NCBI RefSeq assembly: GCF_013318015.2
Contig: NZ_CP115843.1
Span: 496,001 to 560,000, forward strand
Source of the DNA: Agrobacterium tumefaciens
GTDB lineage: Bacteria; Pseudomonadota; Alphaproteobacteria; Rhizobiales; Rhizobiaceae
DNA: 64,000 nucleotides
Direction of reading: 5' to 3'
Made by a program: the position numbers and the translations under genes. This document shows, one piece after another, positions 51,701 to 60,499 of this stretch (positions are counted from its first letter, which is position 1; each line of letters opens with the position of its first letter). A model generated the notes under the pieces. It did no database searches. It was not told the DNA's origin and saw nothing but the letters and a program-made list of their open reading frames with translations.

Positions 51701-52042
51701 TGGTGGTCACGCCGAGATATCATCGATCCCTGGGGCTGCAATCGGTTTTTATCGTATCACCGCCGCTTCGATATGTCGGCCTCTTCGCTCACAACAAAAC
51801 TGGCATCTCCATTTCCCTGAACCAGTCTTGCGAGGGGGGTGGCAGCCGGCCGCTGCATTTGTTGCTTCAGCTCTGTCGCATCGAGCGGCTGTTCGCAATT
51901 GTCTTATTCGGGTTCGCCCATATCCAAGCATTTGCTTGCCGGTGAGATAAAGACGATTAAAAAATACTCCTGTTTACGCTCCGGGACAGACCGGCGTTTG
52001 AAGCGCTGAAAACCTTACCTGGGTCTGTGGTGTTCCGGGCTC
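51701..52042. other. Intergenic region ahead of rhtX, no gene seen
   Basis: About 340 bases with no recognisable gene. It should hold the promoter for the siderophore transporter. I looked for the rhizobial iron-responsive operator (TGA-N9-TCA) and did not find a clean match. Confidence 0.4.
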
Positions 52043-53320
52043 ATGAATTCGGTTCTTGCAATGGCCCAAATCGACGACGCGATTCCTAGCGACACCGTTT
52101 CGACTTCGACGTTCGAGCGGCGGTTGATGTATGTGCTGGGCGGTCTTTACCTCGCTCAGGGGATACCGACGTATCTGCTTTTGGTGGCCCTGCCGCCGAT
52201 CATGCGCGAGAGTGGGGCATCGCGCACGTCTATCGGGCTGTTTTCGTTGCTGATGCTGCCGCTCATCCTGAAATTTGCGGTCGCACCGTTGGTGGATCGA
52301 TGGTCTCCGTTACCCAAGCTTGGCCATCGCCGCGGCTGGGTTGTGCCGACCCAGCTTCTCGTCAGCGCCGGTATCGCTTCCATGACGCTGGTGGATCCGA
52401 GCGATGCCACGGTCCTTTTTGCAATCTGCATATCGATCACGCTTGTCTCCTCAATCCAGGATATTGCAACCGACGGCTACGCCGTAAGATGCCTGACCGA
52501 CCAGACGCGCTCGCTGGGGAATGCCGTGCAGGCGGGTGCCGTAGCGCTGGGCGTAATCGTTGGCGGGACGGCGGCACTGGTGGTGTTTCATGTCGCTGGA
52601 TGGCGCACGATGATACTGCTGGTAGCCGCGCTGTCGTTGCTGCCCCTTCTTGCAGCCCTGGCGATGCAGCCGGAAGCGCCCACGGTTGGCAAAGAAAAAA
52701 AGCGCGCAAGCCTTGCTGGTTTCTTCCGCCGTCCGAGTGCCTGGCTGATCCTCGGATTTGCGCTGACATACCGGGCGAGCGAAGGTCTCGTGCGCGGGAT
52801 GGAAGGCACCTATCTGGTTGACAGCAAGGTCCCGGCTGACTGGATCGGTTACCTCTCTGGCGGAGCGGCGGCAACTGCGGGCCTGATCGGCGTGGGTATC
52901 GCTGCCTCCATTATCCGCAAGGTTGGCCTGACGACAACGCTTATCCTGCTGGGTGGCCTCAGAAGCTTGTGTTTCCTCGCCTTCACCCTGAATGCGTCCG
53001 GCGTCTGGCCCGGCATGTGGGTGGCGATGTCGGCCTCGGCATTCCAGACGCTGATCCGCTACATGGAGCTGGTCGCCATCTATTCATTCTTCATGAAGAA
53101 CTCTTCGGACGATCAGCCAGGAACGGATTTTACCATTCTCACCTGTGCCGAACTGGTCGTCTACATGGTTGGTGCATCCGCAGCCGGCCTGGTTGCCGAC
53201 CGGATGGGTTATTCCGCGCTGTTTTCGACGGCAACAGTTCTTTCGCTTGTCGGAATGGGACTTTCCGTCTGGTTCCTTGGAAGGATCGGACGCGGTTCAG
53301 GCGCGTCGTTACGGCGATGA
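52043..53320 (+). CDS. rhtX: RhtX/FptX-family siderophore permease (MFS)
   Basis: 425 aa, twelve hydrophobic segments, major facilitator fold. The pattern LYLAQGIPTYLLLVALPPIMRESGAS-type start (about 32-57) and the SIQDIATDGYAV loop are characteristic of RhtX/FptX, single-protein importers that move ferric or free siderophore across the inner membrane. In S. meliloti RhtX imports rhizobactin 1021. Here it lies beside an AraC regulator and an IutA/RhtA-like receptor, so uptake of a citrate-hydroxamate siderophore is likely. A shorter start at codon 7 is possible. Confidence 0.82.
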   Translation: MNSVLAMAQIDDAIPSDTVSTSTFERRLMYVLGGLYLAQGIPTYLLLVALPPIMRESGASRTSIGLFSLLMLPLILKFAVAPLVDRWSPLPKLGHRRGWVVPTQLLVSAGIASMTLVDPSDATVLFAICISITLVSSIQDIATDGYAVRCLTDQTRSLGNAVQAGAVALGVIVGGTAALVVFHVAGWRTMILLVAALSLLPLLAALAMQPEAPTVGKEKKRASLAGFFRRPSAWLILGFALTYRASEGLVRGMEGTYLVDSKVPADWIGYLSGGAAATAGLIGVGIAASIIRKVGLTTTLILLGGLRSLCFLAFTLNASGVWPGMWVAMSASAFQTLIRYMELVAIYSFFMKNSSDDQPGTDFTILTCAELVVYMVGASAAGLVADRMGYSALFSTATVLSLVGMGLSVWFLGRIGRGSGASLRR

Positions 53321-53374
53321 TGACAAGCGGCCGGAGTGACGCTTTCCAGCGGTGTCACGAGACGCCTTAATTCC

Positions 53375-54334
53375 TCACAGGTTTTTTGCCCCGTCAGGCG
53401 CCGTCATGCGGCGAAGGTCTGTAGGTCGTATTCCGTAACGACTGCGGAAGGTGCGATTGAAATATGACAGGTCGTTGAAACCGACGCTGTAGACGATCTG
53501 GCTGATCGGAGTTGCGGTGTTCTCGGCAAGAATCAGGCTCTTGGCGAGCACCAGCCGCCGCTCCAGCACGTAGCGCGAAAAGGTCGTGCCTGTCCGACTG
53601 AAAAGTTTCTGGATCGCGCGCGGTGTGATGCCTTCGGTGCGTGCCACATCAGCTATCGAAAACGCACCGTCGGCAAGATTTTCCTCAACCATCGCCTTGA
53701 TCGCTTCAATGCGGTTTTGCGGAACTGCCGAAGGCGCAACCTCGTTCCCATATCGGGCGAGAACGGGAAGCAGGGAGTAGAAGTGCGCCACCATCATGGT
53801 GGCATGCTCTTTGTCCTGATGGTCCTGTTGAAGAAGATATCCTGCATAGTGGGTCAACAACTGCAATGGCAGGCATTCTGCTGAAAAGGGCCGCAACAAG
53901 ATCCGGTCGATCGACTTTCGTGCAAGGGTGAGGGCGGCATGGGGAAGATGGGCGCAGTCGAGTCGCCCGCCTTCCGGCAAAATAATTTCCGATGCCATAT
54001 CCGTGGGAAGGATGATGACATCACGGGGTTCCAGTTCGAAAGTGTGCTTGCGATGATGGACAATCAAGGTTCCGTCAGTTGCACGCAACATCGCGATATC
54101 AGGCCTGCCGATCCCATGAGCTGTCAGCCGCAAGGGTGTTTTGGGCAGGTAAACGGTTGCGAGAGAAAGGTTTTCGTGTTTCCAGACAAGGCCGGTGACA
54201 CCCGCCAGATCACCATCTTCAACGGTGATTGTTGCTTCTCCCAACATGTCCAGAAGGATTGTGCGGCAGACCAGTCTGCTTTCTGGATCAGGTAGCGAGA
54301 GGGTTCCAAGTTTCAGGGGGCGGACAACTTCCAT
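53375..54334 (-). CDS. AraC family regulator of siderophore uptake (RhrA-like position)
   Basis: 319 aa. The N-terminal region (about 30-190) resembles the AraC-binding-like domain (RDVIILPTDMASEIILPEGG). The C-terminal helix-turn-helix pair is IADVARTEGITPRAIQKLFS and ISQIVYSVGFNDLSYFNRTF. It lies between rhtX and the receptor gene and is divergent from the receptor. S. meliloti RhrA, also AraC-type, occupies this place next to rhtA. A role in activating the receptor gene is inferred. Confidence 0.85.
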   Translation of the reverse strand: MEVVRPLKLGTLSLPDPESRLVCRTILLDMLGEATITVEDGDLAGVTGLVWKHENLSLATVYLPKTPLRLTAHGIGRPDIAMLRATDGTLIVHHRKHTFELEPRDVIILPTDMASEIILPEGGRLDCAHLPHAALTLARKSIDRILLRPFSAECLPLQLLTHYAGYLLQQDHQDKEHATMMVAHFYSLLPVLARYGNEVAPSAVPQNRIEAIKAMVEENLADGAFSIADVARTEGITPRAIQKLFSRTGTTFSRYVLERRLVLAKSLILAENTATPISQIVYSVGFNDLSYFNRTFRSRYGIRPTDLRRMTAPDGAKNL

Positions 54335-54495
54335 GAAAAATCAAACCTGTCTTTGCTGTTGATGTTCGCATCTATCCAAATCGGGTTCGTTCCCATCCAA
54401 GCCCGGCGGTTTCATAGCGCATAAAACATGATCAAAACAGTCTTGTATTTTCCGAGGGACGACTTGGAAGATATTTTTTGCGCATTGGGGGCGAC

Positions 54496-56748
54496 ATGAT
54501 CGGAAAGTGGAATGTCGGCGTTAGCCTTGTGGCTATCGTCGTCGCAATCGGGGGCGGCAACGACGCCGCTCAGGCGCAGGATACGTCTCAGAACGCGCAA
54601 TCAGACAATGGTTCTACGGTGCTGGAGCCGATCGTTGTAAGTGGCAACCGTATACCCCAGCAAATCTCGCGGACGGCGCGAACGATTTATGTCGTTGATG
54701 CAAGGGCCATCGAGGCTGAAGCCCGTTCAGGCAAGTCGCTTCAGCAGATTCTTGCTGAGAAAGTTCCAAGTTTCGACCCCGCCAGCGAAGGTGCGCGTAC
54801 AGCCTATGGCCAGAACCTGCGCGGACGCACGGCCCTCCTTCTCATCGATGGTGTTTCGATGAACTCGGCGCGCTCCCTCAGCCGCCAATTCGATTCAATC
54901 GACCCGTTCAATATCGAGCGTGTCGAGGTTCTGTCCGGCGCGACGGCAATCTACGGCGGCAATTCAACAGGTGGTGTCATCAACATCATCACGAAGAAGG
55001 GAAAGGATGCGCCTGACGGTTTGCGCGGTGAAGTGACGGCGGGCTTCGGCAGCGGCTTTGGCCGTACAAGTGATCTTGACCGCAACGGCGCGGGTGCCGT
55101 GACCTATAACAGCGAAAACTGGGATGCGCGTTTCTCCATCGCCGGCAACCAGACCGGAGCCTTTTACGATGGCTCAGGCACAATGCTCACCCCCGATATC
55201 ACCCAGACGTCCACAGCATTCAACAAGCGCATCGATGTCATGGGAACTGTCGGTTTGCAGATCGATGACGACAGGCGCCTTGAGGTGTCCGGCCAGTTTT
55301 ATGACAGCGCCCAGGATTCGCCGTTCGGGCTTTATCTTGGCGCAGGCCTTGCCGGGATCCGCAATTCCAACCTGGTTGAAACGCGGGACGGATACCGATC
55401 GGATTTCGACCCCCGCACACGCCGTACCATGGTAAACGCGACTTACACCGACAATGATTTCCTGGGGCAGGAACTGCTTCTGCAGGGCAGTTTCCGGCGG
55501 GAAGAAATCCGGTTCCACCCGTTTCCCGGTAGTGCGATTTTCTCCCCCTTCGTCTATTTCGGCGGCAGCTCGCAGGATACCGATTACTATAGCCTGAAGG
55601 CAGCGATGATCTCGGAGCCGCTGGACGGGCTTAAGGTGACATATGGCATCGACGCCGACCGGGATTCGCTGAGTTCCAAACAGAACGTCTTCGATTTCCT
55701 GACAGTCGCGACGACCGGTGCGATGGACTTCAGGACACGCGGCTTTACCGGGCTTTATCCCGATATCGATGTCTCGACCCTGGCCGGTTTCATCCAGGGA
55801 TCTTATGAGGCGACGGACCGGCTGACGGTCAACGGTGGTGTGCGTTATCAATATGTCACCACCGACGTATCGAGCTTCGCCGGCGCGGCACAGCAGGTCG
55901 CCGTTCTCAACCGGGTCGGCTCCTCTGTGGATCCCATTCCCGGCGGGGAAGTCAGCTACGATGCGGCTCTGTTTAACGCCGGCGCGACCTATGAGCTCAC
56001 CGATACGCAGCAAATCTACGCCAATTTCGGCCAGGGTTTCGAGCTTCCTGACCCGGCAAAATACTACGGGATCGGTAGCTATAGGCTTGTCGGGGGCCGT
56101 TACGTCCTCCTGGACAGCGTCAATGTTGCCGACTCCGCACTCCAGGCGATCAAGACCAACTCTTTTGAAGTCGGTTATCGTTTCAATGACGATAGCTTCA
56201 GCTTCCAGACCGCGGCATATTACTCGCTCTCCAACCGATCCATCGAGTTGAACCGCACGACCCTGGCTGTTGATGTCGTTGATCGTGAGCGACGTGTCTA
56301 TGGTCTGGAGGCCAGCGCCAGCGCGACACTGGATTACGGGTTTGATGTTGGCGCATCCGGTCACTGGGTGAAGTCGGAAATCAAGTCTGACGGTAACTGG
56401 GAGAAGGAAAGCATCGGTACCGCCAGTGTTTCCAAGCTCGGCAGTTATATTGGCTGGACGAAAGATAACTTCAACATCAAGCTGGCTGGGCAACATGCCT
56501 TCAATCTCAGCGACGACGACAGCCGGAAGATTGATGGTTACACCCTGTTCGATCTAACGGGTGCCTATCGCTTCGAAGCGCAGGACACAACGCTTCGCTT
56601 CGGCGTGATGAACCTGTTCGACAAGGATTACACAACCATATGGGGCGCGCGCGCCAACGCGCTTTATGGTGCTTTGGCCAATGAAGCCGTGTTTGACTAC
56701 AAGGGACGCGGACGCACATTCGCCGTTTCATTGACGAAAGTTTTCTGA
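54496..56748 (+). CDS. rhtA: TonB-dependent ferric-siderophore receptor, IutA/RhtA type
   Basis: 750 aa. Signal peptide of about 30 residues ending in AAQAQ, a probable TonB box in LEPIVVSGNR, and a plug with YGQNLRGRTALLLIDGVSMN, RQFDSIDPFNIERVEVLSGA and YGGNSTGGVINIITKKG. A 22-strand barrel follows, ending in Phe (VSLTKVF). The plug motifs and several barrel segments (FNAGATYEL, PDPAKYYGIGSY, DKDYTTIWG) follow IutA, the aerobactin receptor, closely. ATG 54496 has GGGGG ahead of it. It is the outer-membrane half of the siderophore uptake pair. Confidence 0.85.
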   Translation: MIGKWNVGVSLVAIVVAIGGGNDAAQAQDTSQNAQSDNGSTVLEPIVVSGNRIPQQISRTARTIYVVDARAIEAEARSGKSLQQILAEKVPSFDPASEGARTAYGQNLRGRTALLLIDGVSMNSARSLSRQFDSIDPFNIERVEVLSGATAIYGGNSTGGVINIITKKGKDAPDGLRGEVTAGFGSGFGRTSDLDRNGAGAVTYNSENWDARFSIAGNQTGAFYDGSGTMLTPDITQTSTAFNKRIDVMGTVGLQIDDDRRLEVSGQFYDSAQDSPFGLYLGAGLAGIRNSNLVETRDGYRSDFDPRTRRTMVNATYTDNDFLGQELLLQGSFRREEIRFHPFPGSAIFSPFVYFGGSSQDTDYYSLKAAMISEPLDGLKVTYGIDADRDSLSSKQNVFDFLTVATTGAMDFRTRGFTGLYPDIDVSTLAGFIQGSYEATDRLTVNGGVRYQYVTTDVSSFAGAAQQVAVLNRVGSSVDPIPGGEVSYDAALFNAGATYELTDTQQIYANFGQGFELPDPAKYYGIGSYRLVGGRYVLLDSVNVADSALQAIKTNSFEVGYRFNDDSFSFQTAAYYSLSNRSIELNRTTLAVDVVDRERRVYGLEASASATLDYGFDVGASGHWVKSEIKSDGNWEKESIGTASVSKLGSYIGWTKDNFNIKLAGQHAFNLSDDDSRKIDGYTLFDLTGAYRFEAQDTTLRFGVMNLFDKDYTTIWGARANALYGALANEAVFDYKGRGRTFAVSLTKVF

Positions 56749-56760
56749 TGGATCATCAGG

Positions 56761-56800
56761 GCGGCATGTGGCGGGGATATTTACTCCCGCCACGTGCCGC
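56761..56800 (+). terminator. Strong hairpin after the siderophore receptor gene
   Basis: GCGGCATGTGGCGGG at 56761-56775 pairs with CCCGCCACGTGCCGC at 56786-56800 (15 bp, one G-T) around a 10-base AT-rich loop. It lies 12 bases after the stop. No T-run follows, so it may work with Rho or as a 3' stabiliser. Confidence 0.65.
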
Positions 56801-57070
56801 CAGGTCAGCGCAATGACCGGTCTGACCTGCTATGGTGCCTTCAATCTCCATGGCTGCGGAACAGCGGGCTTATCGGGAGGGCGCGCGCGTTCTGGGCGCG
56901 GGCGCTGAAGGAGCAGCGGCAATTTCGATATTTCTAAGGCTCGCAGTGGTGGAAAGATCGCGGTTGGTGACATGTCGGCAATGCGTCAGGCATCGAGTGT
57001 CTGGAAGCCGCCGTGTTTGAATGTCTGTCTTGCACATCTCCCGCGCTTCGATTTCTGACCCTGTCGGACA
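56801..57070. other. Intergenic region, no gene seen
   Basis: About 270 bases between the receptor terminator and the Fic remnant. No frame shows a recognisable family or a good ribosome site. Confidence 0.4.
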
Positions 57071-57099
57071 ATGGCCGGGCAGGGCTTAAAAACGAATTT

Positions 57100-57328
57100 G
57101 CGGCCCAACTTTACCCCATCTGCAATGTGGACCGATAGGATGGGGCAGACGCCCGTTCTCAGGAACGGCGAGGTTGTCGGTGCTGTTCGCCATTTCAACG
57201 AGGACAACAGCAAACAACGTTGTATCGAGTTGCTGGGCGATGAAACGGTCAAGACTTCACAAGTTGAGGGGGAATTTATGGACCGCGTGAGTGTCCAGTC
57301 ATCATTGCGCCGGAGTTTCGTTAGGTAA
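57100..57328 (+). pseudogene. Fragment of a Fic-family protein (N-terminal domain)
   Basis: The plus strand reads IELLGDETVKTSQVEGEFMD and RVSVQSSLRR. This is the conserved helix of the N-terminal domain of Fic proteins (xxKTSxIEGExLDRxSVxSSLxR). The frame ends shortly afterwards, and the catalytic HPFxxGNG domain is absent, so only a relic remains. The sequence before it has no Fic similarity. Confidence 0.55.
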
Positions 57329-57484
57329 CGGTTGTATCTCTGCTGATTTACCGGGAAAAACCTACCGAATGTCATCTTTTTTCGCAGCACTATTTGCGAG
57401 GAGGTTGTTGGCGCAATCTCAAAGGCTCACTGAAACTGAAAATCGGAAACAATCTAGTCGAAAGACGATCCAGGAACGCTGGCG

Positions 57485-57504
57485 CAAGCGCTAGATAGCG
57501 CTTG
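57485..57504. promoter_or_regulatory. Perfect 20-base palindrome overlapping the htpG promoter
   Basis: CAAGCGCTAGATAGCGCTTG has perfect 9-base arms around GA. Its last four bases are the start of the CTTGAA element of the likely heat-shock promoter. A protein bound here would cover the -35 region. It does not match the CIRCE sequence of HrcA. Confidence 0.5.
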
Positions 57505-57529
57505 AAATATGACTCTGGAAAAACCATTT
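57501..57529 (+). promoter_or_regulatory. Heat-shock (RpoH-type) promoter of htpG
   Basis: CTTGAA at 57501-57506 and CCATTT at 57524-57529 are separated by 17 bases, close to the RpoH (sigma-32) consensus (CTTGAA, CCATnT). Transcription would start near 57536, about 25 bases before the htpG start codon. Confidence 0.65.
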
Positions 57530-57560
57530 GACCGGCGATTTATGTGCAATGGAGGTATCA

Positions 57561-59453
57561 ATGACGACCGTACAAGAGCGCCAGCCCGAGCAACACGTAT
57601 TCGAAGCCGATGTCAGCCGACTTCTGCACATGATGGTGCATTCGGTCTACTCGGACAAAGATGTATTCCTCCGCGAATTGATCTCGAACGCGGCGGATGC
57701 CTGCGAAAAACTGCGGTATGAGTCGATTTCCAAGCCGCAACTCTCGGCCGATGGGATCCAGCCGGGAATTCTCGTGACGCTCAATGAAGAGGCGCAGACA
57801 CTCGTTGTCGAAGACAGCGGCATTGGCATGGACCGCGACGAGATGATCGACGCGCTCGGTACGATCGCGCGCTCGGGGACAAAAGCATTCATGGATCGGC
57901 TTGACGCGGCCAAAGCTGGAGAGAAAGCGCAACTGATCGGCCAGTTCGGCGTCGGCTTCTATTCATCGTTCATGGTCGCTCACCGGGTCGAAGTAATCTC
58001 GCGCCGCGCCGGCAAGGACGAGGCCTGGAAATGGTCATCTGACGGCAAAGGAAGCTATGACATTGTTGCGGTCGACCCGGGACAAGCACCGACACGCGGT
58101 ACTCGCGTCGTGTTACATCTTTTGGAAGATGCAAAGAAATATACGAGCAAATGGACGGTGGAGGAGATCATTCGAAACCAGTCCGGCCACGTCCCCGTAC
58201 CTATCCGTCTGGTCGAGAAGGAGGGTGCCGAGCCCTCACAGGTATCCGATGGTGCAGCGCTCTGGATCAAGCAGAAGAACGAAATATCCAAGCAGGATTA
58301 TGTCGATTTCTATCGGAGCGTTTCAGGCCAGTACGACGAGCCGCTGAGTAACGTCCATTTCCGCGCTGAGGGCCGACACGAATATACGACTCTTGCCTTT
58401 ATACCCGGTTCTCAGCCATTCGATGTGTTTGTTCCGGACCGACACGGTCGGATGAAGCTCTATGTGAAGCGCGTCTTCATAACCGATGATGCCGAACTGC
58501 TACCGCGCTATCTGCGCTTCGTCCGTGGCATCGTTGATACTTCGGATCTGCCGCTCAACATCTCCCGTGAGATGATCCAGGAAAGTCCGGTCCTCGCGGC
58601 CATCAAAAAGGGCGTGACGAGCCGGATCCTTTCCGCGCTGGAGAAGATGGCCGAGCACGACGGCGAGACCTTTGCCAAGTTCTGGGATATGTTCGGGGCT
58701 ATTCTCAAGGAAGGCATCTACGAGGACTTCGAACGGCGCTCACAGTTGCTGAAGCTGGCACGCTTCCGCAGCACCGCATCGGGCGAGGCGACACGCAGCC
58801 TGGCTGACTACCTGGCCACGATGAGGGAAGGACAATCGGCGATCTACTATATTAGCGGCTCCACTTTGGACCAGCTGAAATCGTCGCCGCACCTTGAGGG
58901 TTTCCGGGCCAAAGGGATCGAAGTCCTCCTGCTTACAGATGGTGTCGATAACTTTTGGCCGACCAATGTGCCAGATTTTGAAGGCAAGCCATTTAAATCT
59001 GTCACCCAAGGTCTTGCCGATCTGAACACTGTTACCGGGGAGGGGGACGCTGATGAGGCTGGCCGGCAAGCTTCTCCCGAGGTTGGAGCCTTCATCGATT
59101 TCGCGCGAAGCGCCCTCGGTGAGGAGGTTGCTGACGTGCGTATTTCTGATCGGTTGACCGAAAGTGCGGTCTGCCTTGTCGCGTCGGATTATGGCCCCGA
59201 CCGCCAACTCGAAAAACTCCTGAAAGGCGCCGGGCGGTTGCAAACAACGTCGAAGCCGATCTTGGAGATCAATGGGCAGAGCGAACTTGTGAAAAACATT
59301 GCTTCAATGGACGATCAGGCGTTTCGCGAGGATGCTGCGTGGCTTTTGCTTGACGAAGCCCGCATCCTTGACGGGGACAAACCAGCCAACCCGCGCGCGT
59401 TCGCCGATCGGCAGGCCAGGTTATTTGCCCTTGCGATGAGATCCGGTAAGTGA
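57561..59453 (+). CDS. htpG: Chaperone HtpG (Hsp90)
   Basis: 630 aa, full length. The N-terminal ATPase domain shows SDKDVFLRELISNAADACEK-type motif I, VVEDSGIGMDRDEMI and GQFGVGFYSSFMVA; the middle domain shows PLNISREMIQESPVL; the C-terminal dimerisation domain is present. It folds and protects proteins in the cytoplasm under stress. ATG 57561 is chosen because GGAGGT lies 5 bases before it; earlier in-frame starts would precede the likely transcript start. A heat-shock promoter lies just upstream. Confidence 0.96.
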   Translation: MTTVQERQPEQHVFEADVSRLLHMMVHSVYSDKDVFLRELISNAADACEKLRYESISKPQLSADGIQPGILVTLNEEAQTLVVEDSGIGMDRDEMIDALGTIARSGTKAFMDRLDAAKAGEKAQLIGQFGVGFYSSFMVAHRVEVISRRAGKDEAWKWSSDGKGSYDIVAVDPGQAPTRGTRVVLHLLEDAKKYTSKWTVEEIIRNQSGHVPVPIRLVEKEGAEPSQVSDGAALWIKQKNEISKQDYVDFYRSVSGQYDEPLSNVHFRAEGRHEYTTLAFIPGSQPFDVFVPDRHGRMKLYVKRVFITDDAELLPRYLRFVRGIVDTSDLPLNISREMIQESPVLAAIKKGVTSRILSALEKMAEHDGETFAKFWDMFGAILKEGIYEDFERRSQLLKLARFRSTASGEATRSLADYLATMREGQSAIYYISGSTLDQLKSSPHLEGFRAKGIEVLLLTDGVDNFWPTNVPDFEGKPFKSVTQGLADLNTVTGEGDADEAGRQASPEVGAFIDFARSALGEEVADVRISDRLTESAVCLVASDYGPDRQLEKLLKGAGRLQTTSKPILEINGQSELVKNIASMDDQAFREDAAWLLLDEARILDGDKPANPRAFADRQARLFALAMRSGK

Positions 59454-59459
59454 CAAGCC

Positions 59460-59490
59460 TTGGCAAGGCGGCCTTTGGCCGCCTTGCCAA
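59460..59490 (+). terminator. Perfect 14-bp hairpin after htpG
   Basis: TTGGCAAGGCGGCC at 59460-59473 pairs perfectly with GGCCGCCTTGCCAA at 59477-59490 around TTT. It lies 7 bases after the stop. No T-run follows, but the stem is very strong and marks the end of the gene. It may also serve the opposite strand. Confidence 0.7.
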
Positions 59491-59750
59491 CACTCGGCCG
59501 AAGAGGACGATTGGTGGTTGCCGATGGTGCGCAGGTTATCAATGAGTGTGACTGCGTTTTCTCAGATGATGGATCATGACAGCGCCAATTGCGCCCGGCA
59601 CAGCCCCTTCAGTGCCGCTTTACCCTCTGGAAGATGCAACTGCACTGCAGAGCCCACCATAAGTCATCATTGGAACTGCAGACTGCCAGGGGCCCGTTAT
59701 AGAACCCCTGCAGATTTCATAAACCGCTGATGCCAGGTCTTGCTGCTATC
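59491..59750. other. Intergenic region, no gene seen
   Basis: About 260 bases between the htpG hairpin and the end of the methyltransferase pseudogene. Frames on both strands lack motifs. Confidence 0.4.
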
Positions 59751-60470
59751 TCAAAAGTTCGTAGTGGCTTGCGGCTCGCCCTGACGTCGGCCACTGAGCA
59801 CCGCGAAACGCCATGCTTTGAAGCTGCAGTCCACCTCGGAAAATCCCGTATCGTGCATCCATTGCAACTGGTTCTCGATAGGGGAGCAACGATCGTGGGA
59901 CATCCGCTCGAGCGCTTTGGTGATTTCCTCTTCTGGTACGTCCAGCCTCCTGACCTGTTGCAGCCAGATACGGGCGTAACGGGCCTCTACCTCGCAATCA
60001 TGGCCGAGGACCTGCTCGGCGTTGACGAACAGGCCACCCTCCGACAAGGCGTTCCGAATTTCACCGAAGAGATGCTTTTTCGCGGCGTCTTCCAGATGAT
60101 GGATCGCCAGCGCTGAGATGATGAGATCCCACGGACCGCCGAGTTCGGTATCTGACATGTCGGCCACGGCATAGGTAATGGCCGGATTGCCATCGAAGCG
60201 TTGCCGGGCCTGCTCGAGCATCTTTTCGGAGGCATCGACGAGGTGGATCTGGGCATCGGGGTGGCGGGCCAGCAGCATTGCCGTGAAAAGGCCAGTGCCA
60301 GCGCCAAGATCGAGCACACGCAGTTTCGCGGCGTCCCGCTAGTCGTCGATCAAGTCGAGCGCTGTCCCGTAAAACGTATCGAAACAGGGAATAAGGCCGC
60401 GCCGAAGGGCGTCGTAGCCGGATGCATCCCGATTGAAGACGGGTAAGGACGAAACATTTATCGGTGCCAT
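59751..60470 (-). pseudogene. SAM-dependent methyltransferase interrupted by an in-frame amber codon
   Basis: Read from ATG 60470 the frame gives MAPINVSSLPVFNRDASGYD and continues through FDTFYGTALDLIDD to a TAG at 60341-60339 (codon 44). It then continues in the same frame as RDAAKLRVLDLGAGTGLFT to 59751. The SAM-binding motif (LDLGAGTG), the acidic VDASEKML and the post-motif ALAIHHLED are intact. A class I methyltransferase of about 239 aa is thus broken by one codon, probably TGG (Trp) to TAG. Translation from an internal GTG at 60317 would lack the N-terminal helix. The substrate is unknown. Confidence 0.7.
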
Positions 60471-60499
60471 GGTGTGTCTGAACCTTTTGGGATTGTAAT

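Noticed and set aside
54335..54495. Iron-responsive operator (TGA-N9-TCA) before the siderophore receptor
   Set aside because: The nearest match, TGATCAAAACAGTCT, ends in TCT rather than TCA, so it was not called.
57485..57504. CIRCE element (HrcA site) before htpG
   Set aside because: CIRCE is TTAGCACTC-N9-GAGTGCTAA; this palindrome has a different sequence and only a 2-base centre.
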